Shown: piece after piece, positions 32,508-39,376 of the stretch
Position numbering within the stretch: the first letter of the stretch is position 1
Layout of the letters: the number at the start of each line of letters is the position of its first letter
Source of the DNA: an uncultured Bilophila sp.
GTDB lineage: Bacteria; Desulfobacterota; Desulfovibrionia; Desulfovibrionales; Desulfovibrionaceae
Direction of reading: 5' to 3'
DNA: 39,376 nucleotides
Assembly (NCBI GenBank): GCA_902373525.1
Contig: CABKMN010000018.1
Span: forward strand, 1-39,376
Notes under the pieces: model-generated
What the model was told of the DNA's origin: nothing
The model's database searches: none
The model's input: the letters and a program-made list of their open reading frames with translations, nothing else
Position numbers and translations under genes: made by a program

Positions 32508-33660
32508 GGCTATTGAAGATTGGCCGGAACTGGGCCGGATACCTGTCTATCTGGTGGGTGGGGCCGTCAGGGACCGCCTGCTCGGGCGGACGCCGCGGGA
32601 GTATGATTTCGCGTTTGATGCGGATGAGAGTACGTTTTTACAGCGGAATCCCGAGGCCCGCAAGGTCGGGAAGACCGTTTCCGTCTTTTTGCTGGGCGGA
32701 CGGGAATTCATGCCGCTGGAAGGCATGCTGGAAGACGACCTGCGGCGGCGCGATCTGACCATCAACGCGCTGGCCGAAGACCGTGAGGGCAGGGTGTACG
32801 CCCATCCCGACGCGCTGTCCGATCTGAAGGATGGCGTCCTGCGCCCGGCGTCCCCGACGAGTTTTCGGGACGAGCCGGTCCGGGTGTTCCGGCTGGCCCG
32901 CATGGCCTGCGAACTGCCGTCCTTTACGGTGCATCCCGAGGCCGTGGCGCAGATGCGTGCGGTGGCGGAATCCGGTCTGCTGGAGGCCGTCCCCGCCGAA
33001 CGCATCGAACGTGAGCTCATGAAGGCGCTGGCCTCCCCGAAACCGTCGTGCTGGCTGTCGGTGCTGACGGACGGCGGCTGCCTGTCCCCGTGGTTCCGGG
33101 AACTGGAGGACGCCATGAACATTCCGGCGGGGCCGCTGGCCTACCACTCGGGTTCGGTGATGGCGCACCTCATGGACGTGATGGACGCGGTGGCGGGCGA
33201 TCCCCTGTGCGTGTGGATGGCGCTCTGCCACGATCTCGGCAAGATCGGCACGGACCCGGCGCTGCTGCCGCACCATTACGGACACGAACAGCGCGGCGTC
33301 GAACCGGCGGCCAACCTCGCGGCCCGTCTCGCCATGCCTTCCCGTTACGTCTCGGCGGGCGTACTTTCCTCACAACTGCACATGAAGGCGGGCATCTACG
33401 AAATGCTGCGGCCCGGGACGCGGTGCGACCTCCTGATGCAGGTCCACGGCGCGGGGCTGGACGGACCGTTCTGGACGCTGGCGGAAGCGGACAGCGGACG
33501 TTCGCTGCGTCCCATTATAAAGGAAGACCTCGGCGTGCTGCTCGGCGTGTCGCTGCCCCCCGAATGGCGGAACCGGGGCAGGGAGTCCGGCAGGCGGCTC
33601 CGCGCGATGCGCTGTCAGGCCCTCGCCGTCCACACGGCGAAACGGAAGCGGACGGCATGA
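32506..33660 (+). CDS. cca: tRNA nucleotidyltransferase (CCA-adding enzyme) with HD domain
   Basis: Builds or repairs the CCA end of tRNA; 384 aa. The nucleotidyltransferase head has LVGGAVRDRLLG, then REYDFAF (Glu32-x-Asp34 at the position of the usual DxD metal pair), and RRRDLTINALA. DEPVRVFRLARMA matches the class II neck. A C-terminal HD domain (YHSGSVMAHLMDVMD, LCHDLGKIG, HHYGHE) is as in E. coli CCA, suggesting phosphatase or phosphodiesterase activity. ATG 32506 has GGAG nine bases upstream. Its start shares a CATG with the divergent biotin ligase ATG, and its end overlaps the next start in ATGA. It is most likely CCA rather than poly(A) polymerase because of the HD domain. Confidence 0.88.
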   Translation: MAIEDWPELGRIPVYLVGGAVRDRLLGRTPREYDFAFDADESTFLQRNPEARKVGKTVSVFLLGGREFMPLEGMLEDDLRRRDLTINALAEDREGRVYAHPDALSDLKDGVLRPASPTSFRDEPVRVFRLARMACELPSFTVHPEAVAQMRAVAESGLLEAVPAERIERELMKALASPKPSCWLSVLTDGGCLSPWFRELEDAMNIPAGPLAYHSGSVMAHLMDVMDAVAGDPLCVWMALCHDLGKIGTDPALLPHHYGHEQRGVEPAANLAARLAMPSRYVSAGVLSSQLHMKAGIYEMLRPGTRCDLLMQVHGAGLDGPFWTLAEADSGRSLRPIIKEDLGVLLGVSLPPEWRNRGRESGRRLRAMRCQALAVHTAKRKRTA

Positions 33661-35192
33661 GCGGCGTCGTTACGGTCATCGAATCTTCTGGCGCGGAGCA
33701 CGGCATCGGGATTGAGGACGACGGGCAGACGCTGGCCCGGGCCATTTGGCTTTCCGGCGTAGTGCCGCCGCCCGCCCTGTGTTCGGGGCTCGGACGGTGC
33801 GGGGCCTGCCGGGTGCGTTTCCGCAGGGGAACTCCGGAACCCTGCGGGGCCGACGCCGCGATCCTCGGGGCTGACGCGGTCCGCGACGGCTGGCGGCTGG
33901 CCTGTCGCCACCGGCCCGCGCCCGGCATGGTCGTCGAACTGCCCCCGCCGCCTTCCGAGAACCGGAAGCGGAACGTGTTCGCCGCGGACGGCGGCCCGTT
34001 CCGGCTGGCGGTGGATGTCGGCACCACGTCCGTGCACTGGCGGCTCCTCGACGGCGCGGGGGCGGACGCCGCGTCGGGCCAGTCCCTCAATCCGCAGATG
34101 GGCGCGGGGAGCGACGTGGTGTCGCGTCTCGCCGCCGCCCGGACCCCGGAGGGACGGCGACGCCTGCAAGGGCTTGTTCTTCGGCTGCTCCACCGGCTCG
34201 TTTCCGGCTTCGGCGTCCCGGTCGAGGAACTGTGCGTCGCGGGCAACACCGCCATGACCGCCATTCTGCTCGACGAGGACGTCTCCGGGCTCGCCGCCGC
34301 GCCGTACCGCCTGCCCGAAGCCGGTGGGCGGACGGTAACATGGCCCGGACTGCCTCCGGCGTGGATACCGCCGCAGCCCGCGCCGTTCGTAGGCGGGGAC
34401 ATCAGTGCGGGCATGGCGGCGCTGCTGTACGGCGAAACGCCGGTTTTTCCCTTCGTGCTCGCCGATCTGGGGACGAACGGCGAGTTCGTGCTGGCGCTGG
34501 ACGCGGAACGCTCGTTCGTCGCCAGCGTGCCGCTCGGGCCGTCCCTTGAGGGCATCGGCCTGCGTTACGGCGGGGTTGCGGATACGGGCAGCGTTTCCGC
34601 GTTCACGCTGGGGCCGCTCGGCCTGTCCGCCTCGGTCATCGGCGGCGGGGCTCCGATCCGAATATGCGGCACGGGGTATCTGTCCCTGATCGACGTGCTG
34701 TTGCGGGCCGGTTTCCTCGACGCCACGGGGCGGCTTCAGGAGCGCCCCACATCGCCGCTGGCGGCCCGGCTGGTCCGTTCGGTGGAGCGGGGGGCCTCGG
34801 GTTGGAGCCTGCCCCTGCCCGGCGGCATGGCGCTGGCCGGGGCCGACGTGGAGGAAATCCTCAAGGTCAAGGCCGCGTTCTCGCTGGCGTTGGAGAGCCT
34901 GCTCGACGCGGCCGGGCTGGAGAGCCGGTCGCTGGCGCGGGTCGCGCTCGGCGGGGCGCTCGGCGAATACGTTCCCGGCGGGGCGTTGGAAAATTTGGGT
35001 TTTTTGCCGCAGGGGCTGCGGGCGCGGACGGTGGCGGCGGGCAACACCTCCCTGCGCGGAGCCGCGCTCCTGCTGGAGCGGCCCGAACTCCGGGAACGGC
35101 TGACGCGGTGGAGCGCCCGCTGCGGGCTGGTGGACCTGACGGCCCGGCCCGGCTTCACGGAACTGTACATGCGGCATATGGTTTTCGGATAA
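33657..35192 (+). CDS. 2Fe-2S ferredoxin-ASKHA protein (DUF4445; RACo/RamA-like reductive activase)
   Basis: The 511-aa protein joins a plant-type 2Fe-2S domain (Cys42-x5-Cys48-x2-Cys51, and Cys83) to an ASKHA-fold ATPase. The ATPase phosphate loop is AVDVGTTSVHW (118-128), with VGGDISAGMAALL, ADLGTNGEFVLAL and ALGGALGEYVPGGALENLGF further on. Family members use ATP to reduce inactive Co(II) corrinoid proteins to Co(I) in methyltransferase systems. No corrinoid protein or methyltransferase lies in this window, so the client is unknown. ATG 33657 overlaps the cca stop (ATGA), implying translational coupling. It is shorter than typical RACo (about 630 aa). Confidence 0.88.
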   Translation: MSGVVTVIESSGAEHGIGIEDDGQTLARAIWLSGVVPPPALCSGLGRCGACRVRFRRGTPEPCGADAAILGADAVRDGWRLACRHRPAPGMVVELPPPPSENRKRNVFAADGGPFRLAVDVGTTSVHWRLLDGAGADAASGQSLNPQMGAGSDVVSRLAAARTPEGRRRLQGLVLRLLHRLVSGFGVPVEELCVAGNTAMTAILLDEDVSGLAAAPYRLPEAGGRTVTWPGLPPAWIPPQPAPFVGGDISAGMAALLYGETPVFPFVLADLGTNGEFVLALDAERSFVASVPLGPSLEGIGLRYGGVADTGSVSAFTLGPLGLSASVIGGGAPIRICGTGYLSLIDVLLRAGFLDATGRLQERPTSPLAARLVRSVERGASGWSLPLPGGMALAGADVEEILKVKAAFSLALESLLDAAGLESRSLARVALGGALGEYVPGGALENLGFLPQGLRARTVAAGNTSLRGAALLLERPELRERLTRWSARCGLVDLTARPGFTELYMRHMVFG

Positions 35193-35279
35193 GCGCCTCC
35201 CGTTTGCAAGAAACCGCGTTTTGTGGCATTGCCTCCCTATCCAAACCTGTACCCAACCTCTTTTTCAGGAGGAGCAACG

Positions 35280-36458
35280 ATGAACGTACGTCTTATGTCC
35301 GACCTTGACATGCGGGGGAAGACCGTCGTCTTCCGCGAAGACCTCAACGTCCCGGTCAAGGAAGGGAAGATCACCAGCGACAAGCGCATCCGCGCGGCGA
35401 TTCCGTCCCTGAAGCTGGCGCTGGAAAAGGGCGCGGGCCTGATCGTGCTTTCGCATCTGGGCCGCCCCGAAGAGGGCGTTTTTTCCGAGGAAGCCTCGCT
35501 CGCTCCGGTGGCGAAGCGGCTTGAGGAACTGCTCGGCGTGCCGGTCCGGCTCGTCGCCGATTATCTGGACGGCGTCGAAGTGAAGCCCGGCGAATGCGTG
35601 CTCTGCGAGAACGTGCGTTTCAACAAGGGCGAGAAGAAGAACAACGAGGAGCTGGCCCGCAAGCTGGCCGCCCTCGGAGACATCTACGTCATGGACGCCT
35701 TCGCCACGGCGCACCGCGCGCAGGCTTCCACCGAAGGGGCCATCCGCTTCGCCAAGACGGCGTGTGTGGGCCTGCTCATGGCCGCCGAACTTGAAGCCGT
35801 GACCCGCATCCTGCACGCGCCCAAGCACCCGCTGCTGGCGATCATCGGCGGTTCCAAGGTGTCCACCAAGCTGGAAGTGCTGAACAACCTCTCCAAGCGC
35901 GTGGACAAGCTCATCGTGGGCGGCGGCATCGCCAACACCTTCCTGAAGGCCGCCGGGTTTGAAGTGGGCAAGTCTCTTTGCGAAGACGATCTGGTGGCTT
36001 CCGCCGCCGCGATCATGGCCGAGGCCAAGGAACGCGGCGCGGCCATTCCGTTGCCCGTGGACGTGGTGGTCGGCCCTTCGCTGGACGAACACGCTCCCGC
36101 CACCGTGCTCAAGGTGGAGGACGTGCGCCCCGACGACATGATCCTCGACATCGGGCCGGATACCGCCGCCCGGTACGCCCAGCTCATCGCCGAAGCCGGA
36201 ACCGTGGTCTGGAACGGCCCCGTGGGCGCGTTTGAAATCGATCAGTTCGGCAAGGGCACCGAAGCCATCGCCAAGGCCGTCGCGGAAACGTCCGCCTACA
36301 CGGTCACCGGCGGCGGCGACAGCATCGCGGCCCTCGAAAAGTACGGCTACGCCAGTCAGGTGGACTACATCTCCACCGCGGGCGGCGCGTTCCTCGAAGT
36401 GCTCGAAGGCAAGACCTTGCCCGCCGTGGCGGCTCTTGAGGCGCGTGCGGCATCGTGA
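35280..36458 (+). CDS. pgk: Phosphoglycerate kinase
   Basis: Interconverts 1,3-bisphosphoglycerate/ADP and 3-phosphoglycerate/ATP; cytoplasmic, 392 aa, normal length. Motifs include VVFREDLNVPV (substrate Arg/Asp/Asn), LSHLGRPEEG, CENVRFNKGEKKN, IIGGSKVSTKLEVL, LIVGGGIANTFL, VVWNGPVGAFE and VTGGGDSIAAL. ATG 35280 is preceded by AGGAGGAG. It follows the ASKHA gene by 87 bp, and its stop overlaps the GTG start of the next gene by four bases. It would run in the gluconeogenic direction alongside the pyruvate carboxylase/PEP synthase cluster. Confidence 0.97.
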   Translation: MNVRLMSDLDMRGKTVVFREDLNVPVKEGKITSDKRIRAAIPSLKLALEKGAGLIVLSHLGRPEEGVFSEEASLAPVAKRLEELLGVPVRLVADYLDGVEVKPGECVLCENVRFNKGEKKNNEELARKLAALGDIYVMDAFATAHRAQASTEGAIRFAKTACVGLLMAAELEAVTRILHAPKHPLLAIIGGSKVSTKLEVLNNLSKRVDKLIVGGGIANTFLKAAGFEVGKSLCEDDLVASAAAIMAEAKERGAAIPLPVDVVVGPSLDEHAPATVLKVEDVRPDDMILDIGPDTAARYAQLIAEAGTVVWNGPVGAFEIDQFGKGTEAIAKAVAETSAYTVTGGGDSIAALEKYGYASQVDYISTAGGAFLEVLEGKTLPAVAALEARAAS

Positions 36459-37885
36459 GTCAGCCATCATCCCCTAAACGCAGAAGCAACGCGGGGACTT
36501 CCGAAAAGGGGGCCCCGCGTTCCCCGTCCCGTGGCCCGGCGGAAAAACGTCAGGCGGGCCAACGGGATCGCCGTCCCGGACAGAAGCCTTTCGGCAGGCC
36601 CGGCGAACGCCGCCCCGTTCAGGAGCGCGCGCTCGTCCAACCGGCCCGTTCCGTCGAACGACCCCCCGCGCCCGAAGCGCTCAAAACGGTGTCCGGGCAT
36701 CCGCTATACCGCCCGCTGTTCGCGCCGTCGTCCGCCTTCTGCCGGGACGCGCTGGCCAAGCTCCCGCAGGCGCTCGACGCGGTCATGCCGCTGTCCCGCA
36801 ACCACCGGGCCGATCTGCCGGAAGCCATCCGCGATCTGTCCGCCATGCTCACCTACGAGCGGGCGGGGCTGGGGCGCTCCTACTGGAGCGCGCCGCGTTA
36901 CGTGTCCGCGTACCTGCGCTATTTCATGCCGTGGAATCTGGTGCGGCTTTCCGGCCTCCTGCCGGGACTGGACCTGCCCGCGCCCGTCTGTGATGCTGAC
37001 CATCCGGTAACAATCGTCGATCTCGGCAGCGGCCCGCTGACCCTGCCGCTGGCCCTGTGGCTGTCGCGCCCCGACTGGCGGGCTTTGCCGCTGACGCTGG
37101 TGTGCGTGGACACGGTGCCCCGCCCCATGGAACTGGGCCGGAGCCTCCTCGAACACATGGCGAAGCTGTGCGGCGAACCGCTCAACTGGACGATCCGTCT
37201 GGTGCGCTCGCCGCTGATCCAGTCGTTCCGCGAATTGCGCGCCCCGCATCTGCTCATGGCGGGCAACGTGTTGAACGAATTGAAGGACAAGCCGGGCGTC
37301 AGCCTCGACGACCGTATGGCCGATCTCGCGCTCGCCGTGGAGCGGACGCTCCATCCCGAAGGTACGGCCCTGTTCGTGGAGCCGGGTACGCGGCTCGGCG
37401 GCACGCTGACCGCGAAGCTCCGGGAGACGGCGATGGAGGAGGGGCTCGTGCCCGTCGCGCCGTGTCCGCACCTCGGACCGTGCCCGATTCTGGAAACGCG
37501 GCGCTGGTGCCACGCCACGCTGTACGCGCAGGCTCCCGCATGGCTGGCCGATCTCGCCCGCCACGCGCGTCTGCCCAAGGATTCTCTCAGTCTGTCGTTC
37601 ATGCAGTTGCGGCCTAATGCCGTTCCCGCTGAAAAGACGGCGCTTTTCCCGACGATGGACCCCGCCGGGGTCGTCGGCCGCATCCTTTCCGACGCCTTCC
37701 CCGTTCCCGGCATGGGCAACGCCCGCTACGCCTGTACGGAGGAGGGATTCGCCATCATCCCCGCGGCCGATGCCATACCCTCCGGGGCGCTGGTCGCCTG
37801 CCGCCGCCCCTCGTCTCCGCGCAAGGACGCCAAGACCGGGGCCGTCGAACTGCTCTGGCAGGCGGAACGTAACCCTCAACGCTGA
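36455..37885 (+). CDS. Rsm22-like (METTL17-type) small-subunit-associated methyltransferase-fold protein
   Basis: The 476-aa protein resembles the Rsm22 family of SAM-fold proteins tied to small-ribosomal-subunit assembly. After a basic, low-complexity N-terminus (about 1-70, rich in R, P, K, G) come a helical region, then the SAM-binding loop IVDLGSGPLTLPLAL (starting near residue 188). MAGNVLNELKD and VEPGTRLGG follow. The family cysteine motif is PCPHLGPCPILETRRWCH (Cys337, 343, 352); the mitochondrial relative METTL17 binds an Fe-S cluster with this kind of motif. GTG 36455 overlaps the pgk stop (GTGA). Activity in this bacterium is unknown. Confidence 0.83.
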   Translation: MSQPSSPKRRSNAGTSEKGAPRSPSRGPAEKRQAGQRDRRPGQKPFGRPGERRPVQERALVQPARSVERPPAPEALKTVSGHPLYRPLFAPSSAFCRDALAKLPQALDAVMPLSRNHRADLPEAIRDLSAMLTYERAGLGRSYWSAPRYVSAYLRYFMPWNLVRLSGLLPGLDLPAPVCDADHPVTIVDLGSGPLTLPLALWLSRPDWRALPLTLVCVDTVPRPMELGRSLLEHMAKLCGEPLNWTIRLVRSPLIQSFRELRAPHLLMAGNVLNELKDKPGVSLDDRMADLALAVERTLHPEGTALFVEPGTRLGGTLTAKLRETAMEEGLVPVAPCPHLGPCPILETRRWCHATLYAQAPAWLADLARHARLPKDSLSLSFMQLRPNAVPAEKTALFPTMDPAGVVGRILSDAFPVPGMGNARYACTEEGFAIIPAADAIPSGALVACRRPSSPRKDAKTGAVELLWQAERNPQR

Positions 37886-37905
37886 ATCGCTTTCAGGAGT
37901 TTTTC

Positions 37906-39300
37906 ATGTCCAAAATCATCACCCGGTTCGCGCCCAGCCCGACCGGGCATCTGCATATCGGCGGCGCGCGCACCGCGCTGTTCTGTTGGCTTCTTGCCCG
38001 TCATTACGGCGGCGAATTCCGCCTGCGCATCGAAGACACGGATACCGAACGCTCGAAGCAGGAATACACGGACGCCATTCTGGCGTCCATGCGCTGGCTT
38101 GGGCTGGACTGGGACGGTGAGCTGACCTACCAGACCCAGCGCACCGACCGCTACAACGAAGTCATCGACAAGCTCCTCGAAACCGGGCACGCCTATTGGT
38201 GCTCCTGCACGCCCGAGGAAGTGGAGGCCATGCGCGAAACCGCCCGTGCCAAGGGCGAAAAGCCCCGCTACGACGGACGCTGCCGCGAACGGCATCTGGA
38301 AGCCGCGCCGGGCCGCGTCGTGCGTCTCAAGGTACCCACCGAAGGCCGCGTGGTTTTCGACGACATGGTGAAGGGCCACATCGCCACGGACGTGTCCGAA
38401 CTCGACGACATGATCCTGCGCCGCAGCGACGGCATGCCCACCTACAACATGGCGGTGGTGGTCGACGACCACGACATGGGCATCACCCACGTCATCCGCG
38501 GCGACGACCATGTGTCCAACACGCCGAAGCAGATTCTCATCTATCAGGCGCTCGGCTGGGACCTGCCCGTATTCGGCCATGTGCCCATGATCCTCGGTAA
38601 GGACCGTCAGAAACTTTCCAAGCGCCACGGTGCCCGCTCGGTGGTGGAATACCAGAACGACGGCCTGTTGCCGCACGCGCTGGTGAACTGCCTTGTCCGT
38701 CTCGGCTGGTCGCACGGCGATCAGGAGCTGTTCTCCATGCGGGAGCTGGTCGAACTGTTCGACGGCAAGAACCTGAACAGCTCGGCCTCCGCGTTCGACC
38801 CGGACAAGCTCCTGTGGTTCAACGCCCACTATCTGCGCGAAACGCCGCTCGACGAGCTGGCCCGTCTCGTCCTGCCCTTCATTCGGCAGAAGGGCTTCAC
38901 CGACGCCGTCGAAGCCGTGGTCGAGCCGCTGGTGCCGTTGTATCGCGAACGGGCCAAGAATCTTATCGAGCTGGCCGACGGCATCGCGCAGTTGCTCTAC
39001 AAGACGGCGGACCTGCCCTATGACGAGGCGGGCGTCGCCAAGTGGCTTACCGACGAGGGCAAGGAGCATGTGAAGGTCGTGCGCGACCGTCTCGCGGCGT
39101 TGCCGGTCTTCGACAAGGAGAGCATCGAAGGGGTGATCCATGCCTACGTGGAAAGCCTCGGCGTGAAGTTCAAGATGGTGGCCCAGCCCGTGCGCGTGGC
39201 GATCACCGGTGTGATCGGCGGCCCCGGCCTGCCCGAGTTCATGCTCGCCATTGGCAAGGACGAAACCCTCGCCCGCATGGATCGCGGTTTGACGCTGTAG
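37906..39300 (+). CDS. gltX: Glutamyl-tRNA synthetase
   Basis: Class I synthetase charging tRNA-Glu (and possibly tRNA-Gln, if non-discriminating); 464 aa. The HIGH motif reads APSPTGHLHIGGARTAL (HLHIG 15-19), and the KMSKS equivalent is KLSKR (236-240). A zinc-site-like segment WCSCTPEE ... PRYDGRCRERH lies between. DYLD/DDH-type substrate motifs appear as VVVDDHDMGITHVIRGDDH. ATG 37906 follows CAGGAG, 20 bp after the Rsm22-like gene, so both belong to the pgk-led unit. Hairpin copy E begins just after the stop. A second gltX copy or gatCAB outside this window would decide tRNA-Gln specificity. Confidence 0.96.
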   Translation: MSKIITRFAPSPTGHLHIGGARTALFCWLLARHYGGEFRLRIEDTDTERSKQEYTDAILASMRWLGLDWDGELTYQTQRTDRYNEVIDKLLETGHAYWCSCTPEEVEAMRETARAKGEKPRYDGRCRERHLEAAPGRVVRLKVPTEGRVVFDDMVKGHIATDVSELDDMILRRSDGMPTYNMAVVVDDHDMGITHVIRGDDHVSNTPKQILIYQALGWDLPVFGHVPMILGKDRQKLSKRHGARSVVEYQNDGLLPHALVNCLVRLGWSHGDQELFSMRELVELFDGKNLNSSASAFDPDKLLWFNAHYLRETPLDELARLVLPFIRQKGFTDAVEAVVEPLVPLYRERAKNLIELADGIAQLLYKTADLPYDEAGVAKWLTDEGKEHVKVVRDRLAALPVFDKESIEGVIHAYVESLGVKFKMVAQPVRVAITGVIGGPGLPEFMLAIGKDETLARMDRGLTL

Positions 39301-39301
39301 G

Positions 39302-39376
39302 CGAAGAAAAACGGGGGAAGGGAGGGAGAAACTTTCTGGAGAAAGTTTCTCCCTCCCTTCCCCCGGACCCCCATCC
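39302..39376 (+). repeat. 3'-end hairpin element, copy E (after gltX)
   Basis: Positions 39313-39336 pair perfectly with 39341-39364 (24 bp) around the tetraloop TGGA (39337-39340). The gene-proximal flank contains GAAGAAAAACGGGGG, and the distal CGGACCCCCATCC resembles the spacer of copy B. The window ends before any tail. No T-tract follows the stem. Confidence 0.85.

Noticed and set aside
1..39376. CRISPR arrays, tRNA or rRNA genes, insertion sequences
   Set aside because: No regularly spaced direct repeats, no tRNA cloverleaf, no rRNA-like conserved stretch and no transposase frame were seen on either strand.

Overview
GC-rich bacterial chromosome window with dense, operon-like gene packing and strong AGGAG-type ribosome binding sites. 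The content points to an anaerobic member of the Desulfovibrionaceae or Desulfovibrionales. Reasons: paired MinD-type ATPases carrying 2x[4Fe-4S] domains next to NifX/orange-protein-like proteins and a DUF134-NifX fusion; an enlarged (1189 aa) PEP synthase directly downstream of a 1236-aa pyruvate carboxylase; a 2Fe-2S/ASKHA activase-like protein; an iron-sulfur-flavoprotein-like reductase. The family assignment is inference from gene content. I saw no rRNA, tRNA, CRISPR array, insertion sequence or complete prophage.

Layout. 1-1338 (-): homoserine dehydrogenase. 1544-6354 (+): aroC, a RecD2-type helicase and an NlpC/P60 lipoprotein, tightly spaced. 6641-6997 (-): a degenerate stand-alone receiver. 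7478-10368 (-): a four-gene redox/metal-cofactor operon (DUF134-NifX, two ferredoxin-MinD ATPases, NifX/ORP-like) behind a good sigma70-type promoter. 10614-11093 (+): an unknown small protein with phage-tail-like features. 11185-11700 (-): YgaP-like membrane rhodanese. 12044-14896 (+): Na+-dependent (NSS/SNF) transporter, macro-domain protein and Fe-S flavoprotein-like reductase. 15209-22466: a signalling block in which a soluble SnoaL-6xPAS hybrid histidine kinase and its separate Hpt protein (-) diverge from a REC-HD-GYP-PAS-GGDEF c-di-GMP protein (+). 22701-32507 (-): ispG, PEP synthase, pyruvate carboxylase and biotin protein ligase. 32506-39300 (+): CCA-adding enzyme, ASKHA/2Fe-2S protein, phosphoglycerate kinase, Rsm22-like methyltransferase and glutamyl-tRNA synthetase.

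Working together: biotin ligase would charge pyruvate carboxylase. Pyruvate carboxylase and PEP synthase, 37 bp apart, commit pyruvate to oxaloacetate and PEP, and phosphoglycerate kinase serves the same gluconeogenic direction. The kinase, Hpt and c-di-GMP protein form a plausible phosphorelay. The MinD/NifX operon resembles the orange-protein (ORP) systems of sulfate reducers.

The most striking non-coding signal is a family of five long, nearly perfect hairpins (1-51, 6355-6495, 7371-7477, 15087-15208, 39302-39376). Each sits just after a stop codon in the same orientation relative to its gene. Each has a C(UGRA)G tetraloop, a stem whose sequence changes while pairing is kept, and, where the window allows, a conserved tail. 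Other points worth a look are an internal Shine-Dalgarno/ATG that would release the NifX half of the DUF134-NifX fusion, and a zinc-ribbon tail on pyruvate carboxylase.
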